NCBI GenBank assembly: GCA_030830465.1
Contig: JAURMY010000094.1
Location: 1 to 5,082, forward strand
Direction of reading: 5' to 3'
Length of the DNA stretch: 5,082 nucleotides
Origin: Alphaproteobacteria bacterium
GTDB lineage: Bacteria; Pseudomonadota; Alphaproteobacteria; Rhodobacterales; Rhodobacteraceae
Below, one piece after another: positions 1-4,178 of the stretch. How positions within the stretch are numbered: the first letter of the stretch is position 1; each line of letters opens with the position of its first letter. The translations under genes and the position numbers were made by a program. The notes under the pieces are model-generated. The model saw nothing but the letters and a program-made list of their open reading frames with translations, had not been told where the DNA came from and made no database searches.

Positions 1-2
1 AA

Positions 3-455
3 TATGGCCGCAATCAGATGGTCCTGACCCGTGACTTCGGCCCCCGGGTGCGGTTTTCCAAGATATTCACCTCCTTGCCTCTGATCCATGACACACCGGT
101 GCCGCTGGGGCTTGGACGGTATTGCCATGACTGCACGGTCTGCGCCGATGCCTGCCCGCCCAAGGCCCTGCCCAAGGGGGCCCCCGATTTCGGCCCAGAC
201 AGCCCCTCCACCCTCAAAGGTGTCAAGAAATGGTCGGCTGACTGCGAGAAATGCTTTGGCTATTGGGCCAAGCTGAAAACCGACTGCGCCATCTGCATGC
301 GGGTCTGCCCGTTCAACCGCCGGTATGACCGCTGGCAGGATCGCCTGTGGCGCTGGCTGGCCACCGGCAAGGCGCGCCGTCTGGCGCAGCTTTGGGAAAC
401 CCGGCGCGGAACGCGGGACCGCCTGAAACCCGCCGACTGGTGGTCGCAAGGCTAG
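3..455 (+). CDS. Reductive dehalogenase-like iron-sulfur protein, C-terminal part (5'-truncated)
   Basis: The frame is open to the left edge, so this is the last 150 residues of a longer protein ending at TAG 453-455. Seen: DFGPRVR (residues 11-17), then IFTSLPL, then a first cluster motif C41-x2-C44-x2-C47-x3-C51-P, a GVKKW segment, and a second motif C84-x10-C95-x2-C98-x3-C102-P followed by FNR. This order and wording match the C-terminal ferredoxin-like part of the RdhA family, in which a cobamide cofactor cleaves carbon-halogen bonds and two [4Fe-4S] clusters feed it electrons. QueG (epoxyqueuosine reductase) shares the fold, but its second motif and flanks differ. The tail after C102 is short (48 residues, rich in Trp and Arg), with no fused NAD(P)H-oxidoreductase module. 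No rdhB-type membrane anchor follows; the next gene converges from the other strand. Family assignment is fairly sure. Substrate, N-terminal Tat signal and cobamide domain cannot be judged. Confidence 0.85.
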   Translation, partial: YGRNQMVLTRDFGPRVRFSKIFTSLPLIHDTPVPLGLGRYCHDCTVCADACPPKALPKGAPDFGPDSPSTLKGVKKWSADCEKCFGYWAKLKTDCAICMRVCPFNRRYDRWQDRLWRWLATGKARRLAQLWETRRGTRDRLKPADWWSQG

Positions 456-479
456 CCTTTCCGCGCCGATTTCCTTGTT

Positions 480-528
480 CCGGACAAATTCCGGGGGTCA
501 CAGGGGGCAAAGCCCCCCGCCTGATCCC
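480..528. terminator. Two-tier GC-rich hairpin between convergent genes
   Basis: The inner stem GGGGGC/GCCCCC (503-508 with 512-517, loop AAA) sits inside an outer 7-bp stem (494-500 with 522-528, one G-T pair). A smaller alternative hairpin CCGGA/TCCGG (480-484 with 490-494) overlaps the outer arm. The element lies in the 85-bp gap between the convergent rdhA-like and dsbB stops. There is no real T-tract on the plus strand and only a short AATTT on the minus strand. It is therefore inferred to be a bidirectional or Rho-assisted terminator, not a textbook intrinsic one. Similar GGGGGC/GCCCCC hairpins are common after genes in Rhodobacterales. Confidence 0.55.
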
Positions 529-540
529 GCAACCGGACAT

Positions 541-999
541 TCAGCCCTTGTGAAACGCCTTGGCCCACAAACCCGCCAAGCCCAGGGAAATCACCCCGTT
601 CCAGGCGGCCATCGACAGGCCGAACAGGCTCCAGGCGATGTCATCGCACCGCACCAAGGGGGCCTTCATGATCTGATCCAGCAATTCCTTGGCCGACAGG
701 CCCGCAATGCTTTGCGCCGAACAGGTGGTTGGTCCCTGCCACCAGTGCTGCTCGACCCCGGTATGGTAAAGCGCAACAGCCGCCCCGGCCAGAACCGTCA
801 CGGCCCCAAGCGCATAAAGCCACCGGTTCGGCCATTTCAGCGCCAGCAGACCCAACACAATGGCGGCCCCGTGCGGCCAGCGCTGCCACAGGCACAGCTT
901 GCAGGGCGCCATGCCGCCCAGATATTGAAATCCGAATGCGCCAAGCAGCAACAGGGCGGAACCGGCAGCGGCCAGCAAGGCAAAGCGTTGGGCTGTCAT
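541..999 (-). CDS. dsbB: Disulfide bond formation protein B (DsbB)
   Basis: This 152-residue inner-membrane protein is expected to reoxidise periplasmic DsbA and pass the electrons to quinone. Seen: four hydrophobic segments (about 5-27, 43-60, 63-83, 124-148). The quinone-proximal pair is C33-K-L-C36 in APCKLCLWQRWPH. The second periplasmic loop carries C93 (TTCSAQS) and C118 (VRCDD). These four cysteines are in the order of the E. coli DsbB quartet, and the length is slightly below the usual 160-180. The start ATG at 999 is chosen because homology begins there, a GAGG Shine-Dalgarno lies 5 nt upstream (complement of 1005-1008), and it overlaps the upstream dedA-like stop in an ATGA junction. 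The frame stays open further upstream, to 1263, but only as an antisense-like shadow inside dedA. No dsbA is in the window. Confidence 0.92.
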   Translation of the reverse strand: MTAQRFALLAAAGSALLLLGAFGFQYLGGMAPCKLCLWQRWPHGAAIVLGLLALKWPNRWLYALGAVTVLAGAAVALYHTGVEQHWWQGPTTCSAQSIAGLSAKELLDQIMKAPLVRCDDIAWSLFGLSMAAWNGVISLGLAGLWAKAFHKG

Positions 1000-1574
1000 A
1001 GATACCTCAGCAGATAAAAACCGCCCCCCAGAAGGACGACAAAGACGCTGAACACCAGGCCCAGCCGGCGTTCGATGAAATCGCGGATCGGGGCCCCGAA
1101 TTTCCACAACAACGCCGCCACGATAAAGAACCGCAAGCCCCGCGCCAGAATGCTGGACAGGACGAAAACCGGCAGGCTCAGCCCGGTCCAGCCGGACATG
1201 ATGGTGATCACCTTGAACGGAAACGGCGTGACCCCGGCGATCAGAACCGCCCAGGCGCCCCAATCGGCAAACTGTGCGTTAAACGCTGCCGCTGCGTCGG
1301 CCTTGCCGTAAAATGCCAGCAAGGGCTGGCCGACCAGATCAAACAACTGCGCGCCGATGAAATAGCCAAACAAGCCGCCCAGAACCGAGGACACAAGACA
1401 GACCGTCGCGATCCAGAAGGCCCGGCGCGGCGCGGCGATGATCATCGGGATCATCAGAACATCAGGCGGGATCGGAAAGAACGAGCTTTCCGCGAAACTT
1501 ATCACCGCCAGCGCCCAAAGCGCATACCGGCTTTCGGCCAGTCCCATCGTCCAGGTGTAAAGTCCGCGCAGCAT
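996..1574 (-). CDS. DedA/YqaA-family (VTT-domain) inner-membrane protein
   Basis: A 192-residue polytopic membrane protein. Seen: a hydrophobic N-terminal half with FAESSFFPIPPDVLMIPM (residues 27-44), whose acidic Glu and double-Pro turn are typical of the DedA/SNARE-associated (VTT) fold. A long hydrophobic helix follows at about 53-75, then GVTPFPFKVITIMSGW (114-129), R145 and R148 in a re-entrant-like segment, and a last helix at 171-189. The wording fits the short YqaA-type subgroup better than the roughly 220-residue DedA proteins. Known DedA members act in lipid scrambling or undecaprenyl-phosphate recycling and proton-dependent homeostasis; the exact role here is not shown. It starts 6 nt after the methionine synthase stop and overlaps dsbB by 4 nt, so co-transcription and translational coupling are likely. 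The Shine-Dalgarno is weak (AAAGG about 11 nt upstream). Confidence 0.85.
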   Translation of the reverse strand: MLRGLYTWTMGLAESRYALWALAVISFAESSFFPIPPDVLMIPMIIAAPRRAFWIATVCLVSSVLGGLFGYFIGAQLFDLVGQPLLAFYGKADAAAAFNAQFADWGAWAVLIAGVTPFPFKVITIMSGWTGLSLPVFVLSSILARGLRFFIVAALLWKFGAPIRDFIERRLGLVFSVFVVLLGGGFYLLRYL

Positions 1575-1580
1575 ACCGGT

Positions 1581-2609
1581 TCAGGCCTTTGCGCCCAGTT
1601 CTGCCCGCAGCAGGGCGGCCCCGGCCCCCAGCGCGCGAAGTTTGCCTTCGGACACCGATGTCGGCAAGGGCGCCAGCCCGCAATTGGTGCAGGCGATGAT
1701 CTGTTCCGCGTCTATATGGTCCAGCGCGGACCGCAGGGTGGCTGCCACCTGTTCGGGTGTTTCAACCTCCATCGAGGCCACGTCAATCGCGCCGACCAGA
1801 ACCTGTTTGTCCTTCAAAAGACCGATCATCGACAACGGCACATGCGAATTGGCGCATTCCAGCGAAACCTGCTGGATCCGGCTGCGGTTCAGCGCCGGAA
1901 AGAATTCCTCATATTGCCGCCATTCATTGCCCAGCGATTTTTTCCAGTCGTTATTGGCCTTGATGCCATAGCCGTAACAGATATGGACGGCTGTGGTGCA
2001 GGTCAGCCCTTCAATCGCGCGGTGCAGGGCGTCAACGCCCCAGGTCGCGGCCTCGACCGTGAAGGCGTTGAAGGCCGGTTCGTCAAACTGGATCACATCG
2101 ACACCTGCGGCCTGAAGCTCCAGCGCCTCCTGATTGAGAACCTCGGCAAAGGCCATGGCCATATCAGGGCGCGATCCGTAATGCGCGTCGGCAATCGTGT
2201 CGCAAATGGTCATCGGGCCGGGAAGGGTGACCTTCAACGGGTTCTTGGTGTTGGCACGGCAAAAGGCGGCATCGGCCACATGCACCGGCTTTGGGCGGCT
2301 GATCTTGCTGGTCACCGTCGGCACCTGGGCGTCATAGCGGTTGTTGCGAATGCCCATCGTCGTCATCACCTGCCAGTCGATGCCGTCGATATGTTCGAGA
2401 AACCCATGCACGAAATGGCGGCGGAACTGTTCGCCGTCGGTGACGATATCAATCCCGGCCTCTTCCTGAAACCGGATCCAGTTCAGCGCCGATGTCTGTT
2501 TGCCCTGTTGCAGCGCATCGCCCTCCAGTTTCCACGCCGCCCAAAGCTTTTCGGGCTCGGCCAGCCAGGAAGGTTTCGGCAGGCTTCCGGCAACAGTTGT
2601 TGGGATCAT
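1581..2609 (-). CDS. mesD: Core methionine synthase, MesD-type (MetE C-terminal domain-like)
   Basis: A 342-residue single-domain homologue of the catalytic half of cobalamin-independent methionine synthase, about half the length of full MetE. It is predicted to methylate homocysteine in the cytosol. Seen: an N-terminal TTVAGSLPKPSWLAEPEKLW; DGEQFRRHFV (58-67); IQFDEPAFNAF (173-183); and zinc ligands H209 and C211 (VHICYGYG), E251 (SLEC) and C310 (CTNCGL). The wording closely resembles the folate-independent MesD family described in Acinetobacter and other aerobes, where a partner MesX (DUF1852) is needed; no MesX gene adjoins it here. The start is ATG 2609: AGGA sits 8 nt upstream and homology begins at MIPTTVAGS. 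The frame can extend to a TTG at 2630, but that has no Shine-Dalgarno. It is the first gene of the run with dedA and dsbB. The mesD subgroup call is from remembered family wording, without alignment. Confidence 0.88.
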   Translation of the reverse strand: MIPTTVAGSLPKPSWLAEPEKLWAAWKLEGDALQQGKQTSALNWIRFQEEAGIDIVTDGEQFRRHFVHGFLEHIDGIDWQVMTTMGIRNNRYDAQVPTVTSKISRPKPVHVADAAFCRANTKNPLKVTLPGPMTICDTIADAHYGSRPDMAMAFAEVLNQEALELQAAGVDVIQFDEPAFNAFTVEAATWGVDALHRAIEGLTCTTAVHICYGYGIKANNDWKKSLGNEWRQYEEFFPALNRSRIQQVSLECANSHVPLSMIGLLKDKQVLVGAIDVASMEVETPEQVAATLRSALDHIDAEQIIACTNCGLAPLPTSVSEGKLRALGAGAALLRAELGAKA

Positions 2610-2622
2610 GGGCTGGGTCCTG

Positions 2623-2632
2623 ACTTGCAAGT
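2623..2632. promoter_or_regulatory. 10-bp perfect palindrome ACTTGCAAGT just upstream of mesD
   Basis: A perfect self-complementary decamer that overlaps the mesD leader about 14 nt before its ATG. A regulator bound here could block transcription or ribosome access, but no regulator is known from the window. It is one of three perfect 10-bp palindromes in this intergenic region. Confidence 0.3.
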
Positions 2633-2649
2633 GTTACGCACGCGGCCAA

Positions 2650-2678
2650 GCCATATGGCCATTTACCTTTCTGTGCAA
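2650..2678 (-). promoter_or_regulatory. Candidate mesD promoter overlapping palindrome GCCATATGGC
   Basis: On the minus strand, TTGCAC (complement of 2673-2678) is followed after 17 nt by TATGGC (complement of 2650-2655), giving a leader of about 35 nt to the mesD ATG. The -10 half lies in a perfect 10-bp palindrome, GCCATATGGC (2650-2659), which would make a natural operator. The -10 match is weak, so this is only a candidate. Confidence 0.3.
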
Positions 2679-2690
2679 ATTAAATACTAG
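2662..2690 (+). promoter_or_regulatory. Candidate promoter for tRNA-Leu
   Basis: TTTACC (2662-2667) and TACTAG (2685-2690) are separated by 17 nt in a locally AT-rich patch. The expected start near 2697 gives a 5' extension of about 50 nt before the tRNA, reasonable for an RNase P substrate. The match to the sigma-70 consensus is modest. It overlaps the candidate divergent mesD promoter, so the two could compete. Confidence 0.35.
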
Positions 2691-2720
2691 GATTGGCACA
2701 GATTCGTCGAAACCGGATTT

Positions 2721-2730
2721 ACCGGCCGGT
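2721..2730. repeat. 10-bp perfect palindrome ACCGGCCGGT before the tRNA
   Basis: A perfect self-complementary decamer 18 nt before the tRNA 5' end. It lies within a wider inverted repeat, AACCGG (2711-2716) with CCGGTT (2726-2731). It would fall in the tRNA precursor leader, where it could form a small hairpin. Its function is unknown. Confidence 0.35.
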
Positions 2731-2748
2731 TGAAGAAACGACGCATGT

Positions 2749-2833
2749 GCCCGAGTGGCGGAATTGGTAGACGCAGCGGATTCAAAATCCGCCGCCGCAA
2801 GGTTTGCCGGTTCGAGTCCGGCCTCGGGTACCA
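2749..2833 (+). tRNA. tRNA-Leu (anticodon CAA, reads UUG)
   Basis: A complete class II tRNA of 85 nt with encoded CCA (2831-2833). Seen: acceptor GCCCGAG pairs with CTCGGGT, with a G1-U72 pair as also occurs in E. coli tRNA-Leu(UAA). The D-arm carries GCG...CGC with GGTAGA. The anticodon stem GCGGA/TCCGC (2776-2780 with 2788-2792) closes the loop TTCAAAA, with CAA at 2783-2785. A short variable stem GCC-GCAA-GGT marks a long-arm tRNA. The T-arm is GCCGG-TTCGAGT-CCGGC. The discriminator base is A. No integrase and no repeat of its 3' end is seen nearby, so there is no sign of use as an integration site. Confidence 0.96.
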
Positions 2834-2910
2834 CAAGCAAAATATCAGGGATCATATTAAGGCAAACGGCCATATAGCCGCCAGAATTGGGCGACTATTG
2901 TGCGCGTCTG

Positions 2911-2934
2911 CGAAACTTTGGGTTTCGTGATTTT
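2911..2934 (+). terminator. Possible intrinsic terminator downstream of tRNA-Leu
   Basis: The stem CGAAAC/GTTTCG (2911-2916 with 2922-2927, extendable by one G-T pair) has a 5-nt loop and is followed by TGATTTT. It lies 78 nt after the tRNA 3' end and would release the tRNA precursor. The stem is short and the T run modest, so confidence is moderate. Confidence 0.45.
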
Positions 2935-3197
2935 GGGTAATCGGGAAATATTCGACCATATTCCGGCACCCGGATTTTCAGCATGGGGTCCCGCTTTGTT
3001 GCCAAGAATGACACAATGATAAGCGACCCGTCTGAAAAGTCCGTTTCCTGCCAGACTGATACGGGTTTTACCCCGCCATGGACCGGGCAAAAAACCGCTT
3101 ATTGGCTTCAATTTCAAGACAATAGAATTGCGACAGGACAAGGCCCTATTTGTGGTGCCGGCATCCAGAAGCTGCCGCATTCCCGCCAGAATGTGCT

Positions 3198-3225
3198 TTG
3201 AATTGGGCAGGGTTTCGCGTATCTA
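3198..3225 (+). promoter_or_regulatory. Candidate promoter for the small membrane protein transcript
   Basis: TTGAAT (3198-3203) and TATCTA (3220-3225) with a 16-nt spacer would start RNA near 3232, leaving a leader of about 86 nt before the ATG at 3318. The -35 matches four of six consensus positions and the -10 only three, so this is tentative. It is supported mainly by the terminator-bounded small gene downstream. Confidence 0.3.
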
Positions 3226-3269
3226 AGGGTCAACAAGGCTCGACTGGGAAGAGCAGAACAGGTCAGGGG

Positions 3270-3307
3270 GCGGCCACAAAATAGGCCGCATCGAGCAGAT
3301 GCGTTTT
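3270..3307 (+). promoter_or_regulatory. Structured leader with two overlapping hairpins and a T-run
   Basis: Hairpin A is GCGGCC/GGCCGC (3270-3275 with 3284-3289, 8-nt loop). Hairpin B is CGCATC/GATGCG (3287-3292 with 3298-3303, loop GAGCA), directly followed by TTTT (3304-3307). A and B share 3287-3289, so they cannot both form fully. This is the geometry of an attenuator, in which B acts as terminator or start-site occluder and A competes with it. The downstream ATG begins 11 nt after the T-run. No known riboswitch or peptide leader is recognised. The structure is seen; the role is inferred. Confidence 0.4.
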
Positions 3308-3317
3308 GGTAAGAACC

Positions 3318-3515
3318 ATGATGACGCTGAACAATATGACCCCGTTTGTACGTACCCTCTATGTAACCGTATTGATTACCCTCTGGGTTGGCGCGACCAT
3401 CGCGAATATCGCGACCATCGCGCATCTTGATGTCGATATGCTGGGCCTGACCGCGATTTCGGTCTTTATCGCCGGCATGATCGTGCGCAGCTATACCGCT
3501 TTCGCCAAGATCTGA
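3318..3515 (+). CDS. Small two-helix membrane protein of unknown function
   Basis: A 65-residue protein not recognised as a member of a named family. Seen: a short polar N-terminus (MMTLNNMTPFVR), a hydrophobic stretch at about residues 12-36 (TLYVTVLITLWVGATIANIA), a short loop HLDVDM, a second hydrophobic stretch at about 42-58 (LGLTAISVFIAGMIV), and a basic, aromatic C-terminus RSYTAFAKI. By the positive-inside rule both ends would face the cytoplasm. The start is uncertain: ATG at 3318 or 3321 (weak GGTAAGA Shine-Dalgarno), ATG at 3336, or TTG at 3306. It is judged real because it has a coherent two-helix pattern, a strong terminator 9 nt after its stop, and a structured leader before it. 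It lies 58 nt before the Hint gene in the same direction, but the terminator argues against simple co-transcription. Confidence 0.6.
   Translation: MMTLNNMTPFVRTLYVTVLITLWVGATIANIATIAHLDVDMLGLTAISVFIAGMIVRSYTAFAKI
3392..3422. repeat. Duplicated palindromic motif CGCGACCATCGCG inside the small gene
   Basis: CGCGACCATCGCG occurs at 3392-3404 and again at 3410-3422, separated by AATAT. Each copy is itself an inverted repeat (CGCGA/TCGCG around CCA), and the spacer forms a third (CGCGA-ATA-TCGCG). The 18-nt period keeps the frame and encodes the repeated ATIAN-IATIA stretch of the first membrane helix. It may be an in-frame duplication or a structured element. Confidence 0.7.
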
Positions 3516-3524
3516 ACCCGTTCC

Positions 3525-3551
3525 GGCGGGCCGTCGGTCCGCCTGTGTTTT
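3525..3551 (+). terminator. Intrinsic terminator after the small membrane protein gene
   Basis: An 8-bp stem, GGCGGGCC with GGTCCGCC (3525-3532 with 3536-3543, one G-T pair), has a 3-nt loop GTC and is followed by TGTG and TTTT (3548-3551). It begins 9 nt after the stop codon of the small gene and ends 22 nt before the Hint gene. It is the best intrinsic terminator in the window. Confidence 0.7.
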
Positions 3552-3573
3552 CCCGCTGTTATCGAGTATCCCC

Positions 3574-4164
3574 ATGTCTTGTTTCGCATCCGGCACGATC
3601 ATTTCCACCAAGGACGGCGACCTGCCGGTAGAAAAACTGCGGGTGGGCGATCTGGTGATGACCCGCGACAGCGGCTATCAGCCGATCCGCCGGATTTGCG
3701 GCAAGCGGATGACCGGCCGTTACCTGCTTGACAACCCGCATCTGCGCCCGGTTCTGGTTCAGGCCGGTGCCTTTGACACCGCGATGCCGAACCGCGACAT
3801 GATGATGACCCCGAACATGCGCCTGCCGATTGAAGGTCAGAACACCGGCTTTCTGGGACGCGACAAGGAAGACAGGGTCGCGATCAAGTTCATGGTCAAC
3901 CATGACACGATCCAGCAGGTTGACACGATCGGCACGGATTACTTCCTAGTTTTGCTGGACAATCACGAAGTCGTCGCCGCCAACGGCATCTGGGTTGAAT
4001 GTTTCAACCCGAATGACACCTCGCTGAACCACCTGGGCAATGCGCAGAAGGTTGAAATCTTTGAAATCTTCCCCGAGGTCAAAGTCACCCGCCAGCCACG
4101 CCGCGACGGCGGCGAGGCCCGTTTCGTGGTGAATGCCAAACAGTTGCGCCGTCGCGCGGGTTAA
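3574..4164 (+). CDS. Stand-alone Hint-domain (Hint_2-type) protein with altered active site
   Basis: A 196-residue protein that is almost entirely one Hedgehog/intein (Hint) domain. Seen: block A with the nucleophile C3 in SCFASGTIISTKDGDLPVEKLRVGDLV, RDSGYQPIRRI (31-41), NPHLRPVLVQAGAF (54-67), the block-B-like region NRDMMMTPNMRLPIEG (73-88), and a C-terminal YFLVLLDNHEVVAANGIWVECFNP (123-146). In related Rhodobacterales Hint_2 proteins the block-B phrase normally reads SPxHR; here T79-P-N-M82-R has Met in place of His, while H131 in DNHEV is kept. Hint domains use the Cys, helped by the block-B His, for an N-to-S acyl shift, so activity may be lost or changed. Only Met-Ser precede the Cys, so there is no N-terminal partner to cleave. 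The Shine-Dalgarno is weak (GAG 7 nt upstream). It converges on the aminotransferase. Confidence 0.85.
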   Translation: MSCFASGTIISTKDGDLPVEKLRVGDLVMTRDSGYQPIRRICGKRMTGRYLLDNPHLRPVLVQAGAFDTAMPNRDMMMTPNMRLPIEGQNTGFLGRDKEDRVAIKFMVNHDTIQQVDTIGTDYFLVLLDNHEVVAANGIWVECFNPNDTSLNHLGNAQKVEIFEIFPEVKVTRQPRRDGGEARFVVNAKQLRRRAG

Positions 4165-4178
4165 GGCCAAACGCCTTA
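4162..4178. terminator. Hairpin made of both convergent stop codons
   Basis: TAAGGC (4162-4167) pairs perfectly with GCCTTA (4173-4178) around a 5-nt loop. The left arm begins with the TAA of the Hint gene and the right arm ends with the complement of the TAA of the aminotransferase. There is no T-tract on either side, so any terminator role would be weak or Rho-assisted. The structure is certain; the function is inferred. Confidence 0.4.

Larger units (their letters stand above)
2834..3231. other. Intergenic region without a convincing gene
   Basis: Nothing recognisable is encoded here. Short frames exist on both strands (2857-3180 minus, 2983-3201 plus) but lack a good Shine-Dalgarno, domain wording or a membrane pattern. 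The stretch is visibly richer in A and T than the flanking genes. It holds a GGC-CATATA-GCC inverted repeat (about 2869-2880) echoing the GCCATATGGC palindrome on the other side of the tRNA. It also holds an imperfect AT-rich inverted repeat, GGAAATAT/ATATTCC (2944-2964), and a terminator-like hairpin listed separately. An unannotated small RNA is possible but not shown. Confidence 0.5.

Noticed and set aside
3..455. Epoxyqueuosine reductase (QueG)
   Set aside because: QueG also has two [4Fe-4S] motifs, but the GVKKW spacer, the FGYW segment after C84 and the CPFNR ending match RdhA wording better.
475..1017. Plus-strand open frame of 180 codons opposite dsbB
   Set aside because: Low-complexity translation rich in Gln, Pro and Arg; the opposite strand encodes DsbB with all four cysteines.
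2610..2630. Upstream TTG start for the methionine synthase
   Set aside because: No Shine-Dalgarno precedes it, while the ATG at 2609 has AGGA at 8 nt and coincides with the start of family similarity.
1716..2690. Long plus-strand open frame of 324 codons opposite mesD
   Set aside because: It is an antisense shadow of a GC-rich gene. Its translation has no domain wording, whereas the minus strand encodes a clear methionine synthase with all zinc ligands.
2610..2748. SAM-II or SAH riboswitch upstream of mesD
   Set aside because: The minus-strand leader does not show the conserved pseudoknot wording of SAM-II or an SAH element, and the likely leader is only about 35 nt.
2857..3180. Minus-strand frame of 107 codons between tRNA-Leu and the small membrane gene
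   Set aside because: No recognisable domain, no good ribosome binding site, and it runs across the terminator-like hairpin. A genuine gene cannot be excluded, but nothing supports it.
2749..3320. Prophage or genomic island inserted at the tRNA-Leu 3' end
   Set aside because: No integrase gene and no direct repeat of the tRNA 3' end is visible in the window.
3114..3611. Minus-strand frame of 165 codons opposite the small membrane gene
   Set aside because: Its translation is Asp-, Gly- and His-rich without a domain. The plus strand has a coherent two-helix protein with a terminator right after its stop.
3574..4164. True intein or Hedgehog-type autoprocessing protein
   Set aside because: There is no N-terminal extein (only Met-Ser) and no homing endonuclease, and block-B His is replaced by Met. 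It fits the bacterial Hint_2 type better.
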